A DNA stretch of 64,000 bases from positions 11,903,121-11,967,120 of the forward strand of contig OX393564.1 in assembly GCA_947652115.1 (NCBI GenBank), read 5' to 3'. Source of the DNA: Blastomussa wellsi. Its lineage: Eukaryota > Cnidaria > Anthozoa > Scleractinia > Plerogyridae. The notes below the pieces were generated by a model. The model was given only the letters and a program-made list of their open reading frames with translations. It did no database searches and was not told where the DNA came from. Shown piece after piece: positions 20,351 through 29,675 of the stretch. The stretch's first letter is position 1; every line of letters begins with the position of its first letter. The translations under genes and the position numbers were made by a program.

Positions 20351-20802
20351 GGCGGGATTTTGTTAGCCGCGCAGCAGATCTAGCTTTACCCTTGGTTTAT
20401 TAGCCACGCAGCCGTAGGCTTGCGCGGATTTAACTTTACCCTTGGTTTATTGGCCGGTCAGCCGTAGGCTCGCGCGGATATAGCTTTACCCTTGGTTTAT
20501 GAGCTGCGCAGCCGTAGGCTCGCGCAGATCTAGCTTTACCCTTGGTTTATTAGCCGCGCAGCCGTAGGCTCGCGCAGATCTAGCTTTACCCTTGGTTTAT
20601 TAGCTGGTCGGCCATAGGTTCGCGTGGATATAGCTTTACCCTTGGTTTATTAGCCGCGCAGTCGTAGGCTCGCGCAGATCTAGCTTTACCCTTGGTTTAT
20701 TAGCCGCGCAGTCGTAGGCTCGCGCAGATCTAGCTTTACCCTTGGTTTATTAGCCGCGCAGCCGTAGGCTCACGCAGACCTAGCTTTACCCTTGGTTTAT
20801 TA
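20351..20802 (+). repeat. 50-bp GC-rich minisatellite, about 9 copies
   Basis: The unit is TAGCCGCGCAG(C/T)CGTAGG, then CTCGCGCAGATCTAGC, then TTTACCCTTGGTTTAT. Registers fall exactly every 50 bp at 20401, 20451, 20501, 20551, 20601, 20651, 20701 and 20751. Copies differ by a few substitutions (CGCAGATC versus CGCGGATA). It ends at the left limit of the Polinton. Confidence 0.95.
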
Positions 20803-21127
20803 GTAGTATATAAAAGGGGGGTTTTGGGACATTAAAAACTGGCAATTTTCAAAATAAGGGGGTTTTTGGGACAGCAAGATACAGCCAGATTTCCACATTA
20901 AACACCCCATAAATCGTCAAAAAACAACACAAACAGTATCACAAATAAAATCAAATATTTAACCATGAAACAGCCCAAATACGCGCAAATAAAACAACAA
21001 TCATACAAAAATCGAGCAATTCATAAATTTACTTATTTCAGTAGATTTATGAGTTTAAGCAACGAATTATTAATGAAATTTTAACTAATCATATATTTTT
21101 AACCTAATTTACAAGCATAATAATCAC

Positions 21128-22662
21128 CTAATTTTTAAATCCATAAGCTCTCGTTTCAATTCCTCCTTTCAATAAATATCTTTTATCATCATAACAACTC
21201 AAAGATTTTTTATTTAATTCTAAAGTACTAATTTCATGTAATTTACTTCTAATAGTTCTCATTTTATTATGATTTTCTTGCTCATTAAACAGCACCTCCT
21301 TAAAATTTTCTAATTTTATATTTTTCTTAATAACACCCTTTTTAATACCCTTAGCCTTGACATTGCCCTTTCCATTTTCTTTCTCATAAGCATACATCTT
21401 AGCCCTTAATCCGCAAAATTCTCTCATGGGTACCCCACAACATTCATCTTTTATTTTTCCAATTACCTTTTTATTTTCAACAAAATAATATTTACTCTTT
21501 GAATCCTAATCTGTATTATCAAAATAATCCTTATCTTGCCATAAATCTTCATAAATATCTTGTGTCTTAATATTGTAACATAAAGAGTCAGTATCAGTAA
21601 ATAATAATTTCAACTTATCCTTTCCAAATTTATTCGTAATATAATTATAATGAAAATCGTACTTTAAAGTTTTACTCAAATCCAATATACTCATTCCCAC
21701 ATACGGTGGTTTATTTAACAGAAGACTTTCTTTCACCCTCTTAATAATTACTGTATTTTCATTTATTATATTACAACCTTGAAATGTTGGCTTAGCAATA
21801 TGCTTAAGTAGTGACTTCTCATCAGTTATAATTTTAGCGACACATCTCTTATACAGGTTCTCCATAGTCTTACCAAAAACTGAATTATTCATTAATTTAT
21901 AAAAATCTTTTTCAAATTTATTTTTACCTTCACTTCTCATCTTAGTATTGAACATTATGTACTCTTCCGTAAAATTACTTTCTTTAAATCTAATGATTCT
22001 ATGAACCTTCCCCAACTTAATTCCTAATTTCTGATATAATTCTAAATTTTTATAATGCAAAACGTATTTCTCCTTATTAAAAAGATTTGGAATTAATTTA
22101 TTTATATTTCAAGTTTTTAAATTAAATTTTTTACAAATTCTTTTCTTATAGTCACCCAGCATTTCTTCACAAACTGGCATTTTCTCCGGGGCTAAAGGCA
22201 AATCATTATGCATCTCACGTAACCCCTCAGGATATTCTAAATCACATTCTAAAATATACCCATATTTTGGATCATCATAATTTTTAGTCCATTCAAATTT
22301 TCCCATCGGCAATTTTCTACACATAGCCCAGCCATAAAGGTTATTAGCATCCAAATAAATAATATGACTTTCCTCCTCATCACTTTTATAATCACTCAAA
22401 TATTTATTATTAGCCCTTGAATATCTATGAGCAATATAACTCATCCCCCCTCGCATGCCCTTTTGAATCATTAGACTCATATCTATATCAGTTATCAAAT
22501 CCAACTTCACCCCAGTCATTTTCAACATGGCATCCCAAGCCAACCCTGGAGCAGAAAAATAATGCAATGGATCCAATTGATAATTTCTCAGACAAACCCT
22601 CCTGAAATTTTCAAAAACGTCAGCCAACAACATCACGTCACATCTCAAATATAAATCATGAT
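21128..22662 (-). pseudogene. Polinton protein-primed DNA polymerase B, polymerase domain
   Basis: One minus-strand frame spans the whole stretch but carries two in-frame stops, TGA at 22109-22111 and TAG at 21506-21508. Landmarks in order are YHDLYLRCDVMLLADVFENF, SAPGLAWDAML, MRGGMSYIAHRYSRANN, IIYLDANNLYGWAM (motif A), KNKFEKDFYKLMNNSVFGKT (motif B), LLFTDTDSL (motif C, DTDS) and the C-terminal FCGLRAKMYAY. The polymerase copied the element's ends by protein priming. All catalytic motifs survive, so the nonsense changes are probably late. Confidence 0.9.
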
Positions 22663-22724
22663 ACGGTTTATATGCAAATGCAGCTGTAACACTACTGGAA
22701 CAAAGACCTGAAAAGAAAATTTCA

Positions 22725-22797
22725 GGCTTTGAACGGGATTCGAACCCACGGCCTCTGCGTTACCGTCGCAGTGCTCTACCAACTGAGCTATCAAAGC
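22725..22797 (-). tRNA. tRNA-like gene, anticodon GGT (Thr), copy 1
   Basis: The 73-nt minus-strand sequence folds as a full cloverleaf. The acceptor stem is a perfect 7 bp (GCTTTGA/TCAAAGC), with D-arm GCTC/GAGC, anticodon stem CTGCG/CGCAG and T-arm with TTCGAAT. The loop ACGGTAA puts GGT at positions 34-36, reading ACC (Thr). Position 33 is C instead of the near-universal T, and there is no encoded CCA. A- and B-boxes are intact. It could be a functional tRNA or a tRNA-derived repeat; the tandem context favours the latter. Confidence 0.7.
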
Positions 22798-22967
22798 CAC
22801 ATGAGAGCGACTGTATATGGGTTAGCCCTTAAAGTGGACGAAATACCTGGCGGGGTATGGTGAATAACAAATTAATGAATGCCCAACAGTAGCGATTGAG
22901 TAGGTACGGTTTATATGCAAATGCAGCCGTAACACTACTGGAACAAAGACCTGAAAAGAAAATTTCA

Positions 22968-23040
22968 GGCTTTGAACGGGATTCGAACCCACGGCCCCTG
23001 CGTTACCGGTGCAGTGCCCTACCAACTGAGCTATCAAAGC
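22968..23040 (-). tRNA. tRNA-like gene, anticodon GGT (Thr), copy 2
   Basis: This is the second copy at +243 bp. The acceptor and T-arm are identical to copy 1, but the anticodon stem has a mismatch (CTGCA/CGCAG), the D-arm reads GGGC in place of GAGC, and the loop starts CC. It is more decayed than copy 1, so probably a pseudogene. Confidence 0.6.
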
Positions 23041-23190
23041 CACATGAGAGCGACCGTATATGGGTTAGCCCTTAAAGTGGACGAAATACCTGGCGGGGTA
23101 TGGTGAATAACAAATTAATGAATGTCCAACAGTAGCGATTGAGTAGGTACGGTTTATATGCAAATGAAGCCGTAACACTTCTGGAACAAA

Positions 23191-23404
23191 ACTCAAAACT
23201 ATCAAAATAATCATATGGATAAATTCCTTTCTTCTTTATCAAGTCCAACTTTTCTTCATCCAATTCCTTAAACTCCCTATCAAAATAGTTAAAGTCATCT
23301 TTTTCTAAATTACCAACTAACGCATCCAAAGATGAAGACATAAATTGCATAGAATCCAAAAGACTAAATTTTGCCCCAACATAATTGACAAATATTTTTC
23401 GCTG
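23191..23404 (-). pseudogene. Polinton DNA polymerase B, exonuclease-side fragment
   Basis: The minus frame carries LLDSMQFMSSSLDALVGNL, FDREFKELDEEKLDLI and KKGIYPYDYFDSFE, the conserved stretch before the polymerase domain. It is cut by the tandem tRNA insertion at its 3' side. The N-terminal several hundred residues expected of a Polinton polymerase are missing upstream, where a short spacer leads directly to the next gene. The polymerase is therefore both N-truncated and interrupted. Confidence 0.8.
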
Positions 23405-23483
23405 TTAGTAGGTAATATATCTAGTTTCATATTTTTACTTTTTAGTAAGTCACATGTTTCATAAAATTATCAGAATTATTAAG
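23405..23483. other. Short spacer with direct repeats
   Basis: The sequence AAGTCACATGTTTCATAA is repeated with one change about 35 bp apart (near 23445 and 23482). No gene fits. Confidence 0.5.
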
Positions 23484-23840
23484 TCACATATGTTTCATAA
23501 CAATTTTAATTAAATCGATAATATCATCTTTAGCATAAATTTTATTACCAGCAGTATATTTCAAAAAAGCATTTATATCATGTTCATATAAACGTAAATT
23601 TGGAGAGTTTCTAACATCTCTCATTAATTGCTTTACAATAGGTCTCAGTTCTTCAGTTGTCCATTTATCTTTCAGAAATAATTTTATAAATTCCGCATTT
23701 TTATCAATGTTACATTCACTTGCAACATCATTTCTTGTTTCAACTTCTTCTTCACTATCTGACATATCAGAAAGAAATTCATCTCCTGAGCTCTCATCCA
23801 AATCTCTAAGAGCTCGCTCAATGAATATTTTACCATTCAT
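23484..23840 (-). CDS. Polinton hypothetical protein, 118 aa, acidic N-terminus
   Basis: An intact minus frame. Residues 10-45 are acidic (DESSGDEFLSDMSDSEEEVE) and the rest is a compact helical region (DKWTTEELRPIVKQLMRDVR, DIIDLIKIVMKHM). It resembles no family I can name. It is preceded on its strand by the AT-rich module that also precedes other genes of this element, which supports a real gene. Confidence 0.5.
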   Translation of the reverse strand: MNGKIFIERALRDLDESSGDEFLSDMSDSEEEVETRNDVASECNIDKNAEFIKLFLKDKWTTEELRPIVKQLMRDVRNSPNLRLYEHDINAFLKYTAGNKIYAKDDIIDLIKIVMKHM

Positions 23841-23841
23841 C

Positions 23842-24063
23842 CTATAATATTAGAACAGAAAAAAAATTTTCAAAAAATGCATAACTATATGTTTTTATTT
23901 TTTCTTCATTTTCAGAAAAAGTAATGATACAAACGATTTTACCATTTGGCTCTTCTTTCAAGGTTTTCTTAAATTTTGACGGTTTTAATTTGTATTTCTG
24001 TACTTTTTCCAAGTTTTTAAAGTCATCATTTTTCTCAGCATATTCATTATTCAATTTGTCCAT
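23842..24063 (-). CDS. Polinton hypothetical protein, 73 aa, Lys-rich
   Basis: A minus frame: MDKLNNEYAEKNDDFKNLEK, then a basic KYKLKPSKFKKTLKEE region and a hydrophobic, Phe-rich end. It lies two bases from the 23484-23840 gene, but that gene's promoter-like module overlaps its last codons, so the C-terminus may be altered. No family is recognised. Confidence 0.4.
   Translation of the reverse strand: MDKLNNEYAEKNDDFKNLEKVQKYKLKPSKFKKTLKEEPNGKIVCIITFSENEEKIKTYSYAFFENFFSVLIL
23843..23895 (-). promoter_or_regulatory. AT-rich promoter-like module, copy 1
   Basis: Read on the minus strand it runs AAACATATAGTT, then a T-rich run with TTTTTTCTGTTCTAAT, then TATTATAGG and the ATG at 23840. The same order of parts recurs upstream of other minus-strand genes in this element. 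Confidence 0.5.
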
Positions 24064-24077
24064 AAATCTTAAAATAT

Positions 24078-24135
24078 TACCTATATAATAATGTTAGAAA
24101 AAAATTTTTTAATTTTACTCGCAACTATATATTTT
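24078..24135 (-). promoter_or_regulatory. AT-rich promoter-like module, copy 2
   Basis: The minus strand reads AATATATAGTT, AAAAAATTTTTTTCTAACAT, then TTATTATATAGG, ahead of the gene starting at 24063. TCTA sits inside an A/T run as in copies 1 and 5. Confidence 0.5.
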
Positions 24136-24559
24136 TCAAACCCAAATTTCAGAACATTTGTGTTTCCTAGTTTTTCGTAGTAACATTCTTCCACATCCAA
24201 CACACTTTACTCTCTCACTTGAAAAATACTTTACTATCTCAGTTATAATAAAATCATAATCATTACTGACAATAGTCTTGAAATTACTCTTGCTAATGTT
24301 ATTCAAGAAAACCTCTTGCTTATCACTCAGTAAACCTTCACCTCTCGGAGTTTTTAATGAAATAGCAAATCCATTATAACTTTTATTTGCATTTAAGGTT
24401 ATAATGTCAGGTGTTCCAAGAGTGTATCCTTTTCTGATTGCCTCTCGCCTTTGTTCTTTTACCGCAAGTGTAGAAATAAATTCTTCAACCATCAGAGCTT
24501 GAGGATAATTTTCTCTGATAAATTTTACAACTCTAACTTGAAGTGAATTTTTGTCGTGA
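24136..24559 (-). pseudogene. Polinton VRR-NUC-type nuclease, 5' end split off by transposon
   Basis: The minus frame carries a PD-(D/E)xK nuclease of VRR-NUC style: KGYTLGTPDIITLN (PD motif), then FAISLKTPRGEGLLSDKQEVFL. The usual acidic residue of the E-x-K motif reads Ser here (ISLK). A C-terminal CVGCGRM...HKC motif could bind zinc. The open frame runs to 24609, but everything before 24560 is transposon terminal repeat, so MRDYYSNMAPGTVKRAI is not ancestral. The displaced start, with an ATG at 29254-29256 and a few codons, lies across the 4.7-kb ISL2EU insertion. Confidence 0.75.
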
Positions 24560-24561
24560 AT

Positions 24562-24636
24562 AGCCCTTTTTACAGTTCCCGGCGCCATATTGGAATAGTA
24601 ATCGCGCAAACTTGATAGCGAAGCTGGAGGTGACCC
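24562..24636 (+). repeat. ISL2EU left terminal inverted repeat
   Basis: 75 bp, starting AGCCCTTTTTACAG and ending GGAGGTGACCC. It mirrors 29153-29227 with only a few mismatches. Read on the minus strand it supplies an in-frame start to the interrupted Polinton nuclease. Confidence 0.9.
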
Positions 24637-24729
24637 GCGTTTCGCATCGAAGAGAAGTTTCAGAGAGAAAACGAGTCACTCACGAGTTTCACGAGGTTTT
24701 CTAGCGAAATTATTGCATGTCTTTTGGCG

Positions 24730-25027
24730 ATGGATGAAAATTCAGCCGCCAAAGACACTCCCAGCACTAAAACGAAAAGAAGAGGAAAGTACTGCGCAGC
24801 GTTTAACTGTAACAACAGCTATTACGATGTGGATGGCCAGCGTACAAGTTATCGTTTCTTCAAGTTTCCGTCGAATGTCCACCAAAGAAATCGTTGGTGT
24901 AATTTAATCAAAAGGTAGCATGGAAAAGACGATTTTTTTGTAACCAGCTGTACTTATGTTTGTTCAGAACATTTTTCACAAGAGGACATCCTTAAAAAGC
25001 TTTCTGGTCGCTGGGAGTTGAAGAAAG
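24730..25027 (+). pseudogene. ISL2EU transposase exon 1: THAP DNA-binding domain with a stop
   Basis: The ATG at 24730 opens a THAP domain: KYCAAFNCNNSYY (C-x-C part), SYRFFKFPSN, RNRWCNLIKR, then CSEHFSQEDIL (the C-x2-H part). A single in-frame TAG at 24916-24918 follows LIKR, where the family usually has a sense codon, so the reading frame is otherwise continuous. It ends at donor AAAG|GTAAGC in phase 1. THAP zinc fingers bind the element's ends. Without readthrough the full transposase cannot be made from this start. Confidence 0.85.
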
Positions 25028-25390
25028 GTAAGCTTAAGTTTTTGTTTACATGTGCATATGGATTCATAGCTCTTTAATTTCCTTACAATCACGCTGTAAC
25101 TATGACTTGTGGCCATATTTCTTAAGATATTTCATAAATCTAATTCTCTTAATCAACCCACTAAACTATAAACAAATGTCTAAATGCCCAGGCTTATGAA
25201 AACAAGTCTTGATCAGTTTGCTAGTTATACTGTGATTAAAACACCATGTGAGTTGTTTTAATCATTGAAATTGTTATATTTGTTAGCAGGTTTAATAATT
25301 ATATCTGTACAGCTAGTATAATCTGTACACTAAAAACTTTCGGTGGAAATGACATCAATAATAAGACAAAAAATGTTTTATCCATCTCAG

Positions 25391-26667
25391 GTGCAGAGCC
25401 ATGTCAGTTCAGTTGGACTAGAGAACGACTGAATAGGAAGCCCCCAGCAAAAAGGATCTTCCTTGAAACAATTGATGAAGTACATGAGTTGCCTGTTGCT
25501 GAAACAACGCATGAATCAGCTTCTTCAGATTTAATGTCTAGTTCAGCGTTACCCTGTGATGAATTCATTGATACTTCATTTGGAGATCCTCAAACTGAAG
25601 CTGGCATAATCCTGGAGCTACAAGCAAAAATAGCTGCCTTGGAAATCGAACTAGTCAAATGTCAGGAAAGACTGAAGGAAGCAGAAGAAGAAAATGCAGT
25701 CCTTGTGGGAAGGCAATTTTCACTTGACAAGATCAAAAATGATAGTTCTGCCATCTTGTTTTATACTGGTTTCCCTTCTTATGATGCATTAATTGCCTTC
25801 TTTAATTATATTAAACCTAAGATTACCAAGATGCAATACTGGAAAGGGGAAAATGTATTGAAGGAAAGTCAGCCTTATCAATCTGATGAAAACAAAAAGA
25901 AGCCTGGGCCTTCAAGGAAACTAGCTCCACTGGATGAGTTCTTGTTGGTGCTTATGAGACTGAAAGCTGGCCTGTTTTTTCAGGACCTTGCTGACAGATT
26001 CGGTATTAGCATTAGCTCAATTTCTCGAATCTGTATCACATGGGTTAATTTTCTTTATTATGAGCTGAAAGACTTATTTCCATTTCCCTCTCAAGAGCTT
26101 GTACGAAAAAACATGCCTCGGGAATTTGCGCAATACCCAACAACAAGAATAATATTAGACTGTACTGAGTTGTTTATTCAGCGACCTTCAGCTATGTTGG
26201 CGCAGTCAGAAACGTGGTCTGACTATAAACACCACAATACATGGAAATTGCTTGTTGGTGTTACTCCAAATGGTCAAGTGACTTTCCTATCTGACCTCTG
26301 GGGTGGTCGTGTATCTGATAAACAGATTACAAGAGAAAGTGGGATTTGTGATTTGCTAGAGGCAGGCGATAATGTGATGGTGGACCGTGGTTTTGACATT
26401 GGCAATATCGTGCCTGAGGGTGTGTCAGTGAATATGCCACCATTTTTGTCGGGACGGGAGCAAATGACAGCTGCAGAAACAGAGGAAACAATGAGTATCG
26501 CTTCTGTTCGAATTCATGTTGAGCGGGCTATTGGAAGAATAAAGACATACCACATTTTGGATGGAACCCTGCCAAACACTCTGAGCCCATATGCTACACA
26601 AATAGCAACTGTTTGTGGATTATTAACCAACTTTTTACCTCCTTTATTATCCCCAGCTAAACCTTAG
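25391..26667 (+). CDS. ISL2EU transposase exon 2: coiled coil and DDE_Tnp_4 domain
   Basis: After acceptor CCATCTCAG the frame continues in phase 1 from exon 1 and is open for about 425 codons. A coiled coil (ILELQAKIAALEIELVKCQE) is followed by a helix-turn-helix-like stretch (FFQDLADRFGISISSISRI) and the DDE catalytic domain. The catalytic residues are Asp in RIILDCTELFI, Asp in NVMVDRGFDIG and Glu in HVERAIGRIK. All three are present. The enzyme cuts and rejoins the element; its terminal repeats and AT duplication agree with this. This exon is intact, unlike exon 1. Confidence 0.9.
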
Positions 26668-27171
26668 CAATGTTCTTTGTTAGAATTATTTAATTATTTA
26701 AGAACTCTATAATAGCCATTGATAAATCATTGTCATAACATTATGGAGAAAAAAGGTGATTGATTTTGTATTGGACATGCTGCAGTAATTCTTGGATATA
26801 ATTATTAATTAATTTATTAAATTAATGGCTTCTCATTGTGCTCTTGCATTAATACACTAATAGATTGGTTTAGAGAAATATTACTTTCTCGGCCCATCAG
26901 AAATGAACCGAAACAAATGACGAATGGCTTAGATTCATTTTCTTGCCTTTCGGGTCAGCTAAATATACATGTATTTGCTGAGATTTTTGATTAGCTTAGA
27001 AGATTTTCTGTGCCTTTTGTGATTGGCTAGTGTGATTACCTTGGTTCAGTTTGAAACTAATCATATGTTTGATTTGACTTATCAATCTTGGCCCTACAGG
27101 AAGTAAAATATTAATTATTCTCCCTTAATTATAACAAAAATTGTCAGAACAAGTGGTAGAGTTTGGTAGAG
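26668..27171. other. ISL2EU interior between convergent genes
   Basis: About 500 bp of AT-rich DNA between the stops of the transposase and the YqaJ gene, presumably holding both 3' ends. No frame is supported. Confidence 0.55.
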
Positions 27172-29094
27172 TCACTGGGCTCTATTAAATCTTAACTTCA
27201 ATCCATTTACTGTACAGGAGTATTGCCCATATGGTTGCCATCCACCGTGGAGATACAAAAGCTTTCCTCTCTCAACTCTCTTAGTGAGCATTTCAGGGAA
27301 AAGTGCCCTTTTGAAAAAATACTCAAGTCTGGGGAGAAGTTCATCATTCCACCGACTGCTATCAAAAGAGATGTTCTCTTTGAACAGAGGCATTCCTTCT
27401 CCAAAATACACCACAAAAACAACACCTTTTAAGGCTAAGTTAGATGCCGAATGGAGTTGGCCTTGTACTTGAATGTAATAGTCATGATTTCTTTTCAGTC
27501 TGATAGTTCCATTATTAAGTTTTTCCAGGAAAAAGTTTTTAATTTTGCAGGCGTCTTCGACTCTCATACCAGCTTTGCTTAGGGGTGATTTGATCTCCAT
27601 ACCCCACTTCTCATTTGTGGCCACATTTATTATTATTCGATCTAGGCTTGCTGCTAGGAAGGGCTTTTCCTTGGACTGTAAAAGTCCCACCTCGTCCACC
27701 TTTACAGTGATACCCTTTCCCGCCATTTCTTCGATGTAAAGGGCCACAGCTTTCTCCTCGCTTTCGATACCATACTGCACAGCCTCGGTCGTAAACTTAG
27801 TGTAGAGCATAGATTTCAGTTTCTTTGATGGCTCAACTTTAGTTTTGGAAGCTTTGCCAAAATTCGAAGCTGTCAGGAGTGACCTCCGTTTGTCAAACCA
27901 CAGCTGGTTTTTGTTCTGTCCCCTTGTTAATCTTTCGGTTTCACTGATTTCTTCATCCGATACTGTCATGTTAGAGACGTGTTCGTCTACAATACATTTA
28001 AAACGATCAGTTGCAATGTCAAAGTTGTCAGTGAAGGGTGTGGCTTCTTGATCCTCCTCACCTGTGTCTTCTTGGCCCTCCTCACCCCCATCTAAGGTTG
28101 GAGTCGATTGGTCATTAGGACCTGCACAGTTTGATTGGAAGTCATGGAACAGAAAGAACGAACTTGAGGGCAAACAGTCCTGGAGGTTTTCGCTGAGTTC
28201 TTTAAAACCTTCGTCGTCAACACCACGCTGCTGTGGTGCCCTTGGATCAAACTTGATTATTTTAGGCTGTGTTCTTATGTTCTTCTTTCCGAATCTTATT
28301 TTCCGTATCAACACTTTGTCAAGCGGCTTTGCGGCAACACTTTGATTTCGAGGAACAACCCAGACCGATAGCCGTGACGTGCATGTTAGAGGCTCTGGAT
28401 TATTCTGTAAACCTCTTCTAATAAAATCTTCTATGGCAAAGAGCACCCCACCCACGTGATTACATTTTCCTTTGCCATGCATCCCGAGACCAGCGGGACA
28501 AGTACAGGCTGCGTGTAAAACATCACACGTAGGTGTGAACTCGACAACGACTCTGTATGGCGTCCTCTTCATCGAGGGAAGTACGTTCGCTCTAACATAA
28601 GTTTTGTTTTCAAAAATTTTAGTTTCCAGCTTTTTAACGTTTCCTTCGAAAAAAAATTGATATGATTTAAGTTTCTTGTAATGCGTTCCTTTTAAAACGA
28701 TGTGACGATACTTGCGCGTGGAGACAACTAGATAGTCGTACAACTGGATAAAGTTCATCTCTGGCAAATGCCGAAGGTCGCTTGACCATCCTAGAGCTGA
28801 AATTCTTCGCATTGTCGCTTCGTATTTGAAGTCGCCTTCGTCTTGATTTTGGTCTTGCTCCTGTGTTGGAAGAACTTCTTCATTTTCCCCGCTGTTGGCA
28901 TTCGAAGGTGGCAAAACATCTCGCATTAACAATGCATACACTTTCAGCACCAAATCGGCCTTCATTCCTCCCGTTGTTTCTGAATGAGACCGCAAAATAT
29001 CTCGTAGATCTTTCGCCTTGAGCTTCTGGATCTCATCTAGAGTCGAAATTTCCTTGTCTTTGTACTTTAAAACCATTCTGAAAGAAGAATTCAC
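27172..29094 (-). CDS. ISL2EU second protein: SAP, SWIM finger, YqaJ exonuclease, 640 aa
   Basis: A complete minus frame. A SAP-like motif near residues 20-50 (LKAKDLRDILRSHSETTGG) may bind DNA. A SWIM zinc finger at about 190-225 has CTCPAGLG and GKCNHVGG. The YqaJ nuclease covers about 400-590: NQLWFDKRRSLLTASNFGK, GIESEEKAVALY (Glu), PFLAASLDRII (Asp), KWGMEIKSPLS (E-x-K) and YYIQVQGQLH (Gln). The YqaJ fold is that of lambda-type exonucleases. ISL2EU elements carry such a protein next to the transposase; its role in transposition is not established. The start chosen is the first Met, MNSSFRMVLKYKDKE, just inside the right repeat. Confidence 0.9.
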   Translation of the reverse strand: MNSSFRMVLKYKDKEISTLDEIQKLKAKDLRDILRSHSETTGGMKADLVLKVYALLMRDVLPPSNANSGENEEVLPTQEQDQNQDEGDFKYEATMRRISALGWSSDLRHLPEMNFIQLYDYLVVSTRKYRHIVLKGTHYKKLKSYQFFFEGNVKKLETKIFENKTYVRANVLPSMKRTPYRVVVEFTPTCDVLHAACTCPAGLGMHGKGKCNHVGGVLFAIEDFIRRGLQNNPEPLTCTSRLSVWVVPRNQSVAAKPLDKVLIRKIRFGKKNIRTQPKIIKFDPRAPQQRGVDDEGFKELSENLQDCLPSSSFFLFHDFQSNCAGPNDQSTPTLDGGEEGQEDTGEEDQEATPFTDNFDIATDRFKCIVDEHVSNMTVSDEEISETERLTRGQNKNQLWFDKRRSLLTASNFGKASKTKVEPSKKLKSMLYTKFTTEAVQYGIESEEKAVALYIEEMAGKGITVKVDEVGLLQSKEKPFLAASLDRIIINVATNEKWGMEIKSPLSKAGMRVEDACKIKNFFLEKLNNGTIRLKRNHDYYIQVQGQLHSASNLALKGVVFVVYFGEGMPLFKENISFDSSRWNDELLPRLEYFFKRALFPEMLTKRVERGKLLYLHGGWQPYGQYSCTVNGLKLRFNRAQ

Positions 29095-29152
29095 CGAAGA
29101 ATCTCGAGTCGCGCTTCAAATGTTACTAAATCAGCTGTTCGAATCTGCCGCT

Positions 29153-29227
29153 GGGTCACCTCTAGCCTCGCTATCAGGTTTGCGCGGTTACTATTCCAAT
29201 ATGGCGCCGGGAACTGTAAAAAGGGCT
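29153..29227 (-). repeat. ISL2EU right terminal inverted repeat
   Basis: 75 bp, mirror of 24562-24636, followed by the AT duplication. It defines the right limit of the element. Confidence 0.9.
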
Positions 29228-29306
29228 ATTGAAAATGTCTTGTCCCTGTTAATCATCTATATAATTAGTTAAGAAAATAATTTTTGAAAACTTAACTAAC
29301 TATATG
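29228..29306 (-). promoter_or_regulatory. Displaced 5' end of the Polinton nuclease gene with promoter-like module, copy 3
   Basis: The minus strand from 29306 reads AAACATATAGTT, a TTTTCTTAACTAATTATATAG run and then ATG (29254-29256). About nine codons later the ISL2EU insertion begins. This is the original start region of the nuclease whose body lies at 24136-24559. A small indel may also separate the two parts. Confidence 0.6.
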
Positions 29307-29370
29307 TTTTTTCATTTTACCGCGATCGGCTCGAAGAGTTGCGAGCGCAATAATCAAGTAGATAATAAAA

Positions 29371-29649
29371 TTATCCTGTTATTTTGTTATCTCTTTGATA
29401 ATCACCTGATATCACAATAGCGTCAAATTTACCCAAATATTCTTTTTGTTCTTTAGCATTTGGATTTTTCAACTCAATAGCAAACTCCTTATTCAAAATT
29501 ATAATATCAGGAATTCCTTTCAATTTAGCAAATTTTCGCGTCACTGGATTTCTCATTAAACTTATAATCTCAGAAAGTATCATAGGTCCGAGTATAAACT
29601 TAACAATTTTAAAATTTAATTTCAACTCTTCACACTTACGTTTACTCAT
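29371..29649 (-). CDS. Polinton small VRR-NUC-like nuclease, 92 aa
   Basis: An intact minus frame with KLKGIPDIIILNKEFAIELK, a clean PD...E-x-K nuclease signature, followed by EYLGKFDAIVISGDYQ. Unlike the larger nuclease at 24136-24559, the acidic residue is kept (IELK). It is short for VRR-NUC but contains the core. The module copy 4 (TTTTCTTAATTAATTATAT) directly precedes its ATG. The role is probably element DNA processing. Confidence 0.7.
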   Translation of the reverse strand: MSKRKCEELKLNFKIVKFILGPMILSEIISLMRNPVTRKFAKLKGIPDIIILNKEFAIELKNPNAKEQKEYLGKFDAIVISGDYQRDNKITG

Positions 29650-29675
29650 ATATAATTAATTAAGAAAATAATTTT

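Larger units (their letters stand above)
22663..23190. repeat. 243-bp tandem repeat, two full copies and one partial, inside PolB
   Basis: ACGGTTTATATGCAAATG starts at 22663, 22906 and 23149, so the period is exactly 243 bp. The third copy stops after about 40 bp. Each full unit carries one tRNA-like gene on the minus strand. The block replaces part of the polymerase coding region between YPYDYFDSFE and YHDLYL. The partial third copy suggests insertion of a tRNA-bearing unit followed by unequal duplication. Confidence 0.95.
24562..29227 (+). mobile_element. ISL2EU (PIF/Harbinger-type) DNA transposon, 4,666 bp
   Basis: Inverted terminal repeats of 75 bp (24562-24636 and 29153-29227) start AGCCCTTTTTACAGTTCCCG and match closely. 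The flanks are AT on both sides (24560-24561, 29228-29229), the 2-bp target duplication expected of ISL2EU. Inside are a THAP-DDE transposase (plus strand) and a YqaJ-type nuclease with SAP and SWIM motifs (minus strand), the characteristic ISL2EU pair. It sits in the Polinton nuclease gene. Confidence 0.9.

Noticed and set aside
22822..23043. Minus-strand frame of 73 aa starting MALIAQLVGHCTGNAGAV
   Set aside because: It is a translation of the tRNA-like gene and its flank, a common artefact; the tRNA fold explains the sequence.
27207..28345. Plus- and minus-strand frames over the YqaJ gene
   Set aside because: Shadows of the 640-aa YqaJ protein, which has clear SAP, SWIM and nuclease motifs.
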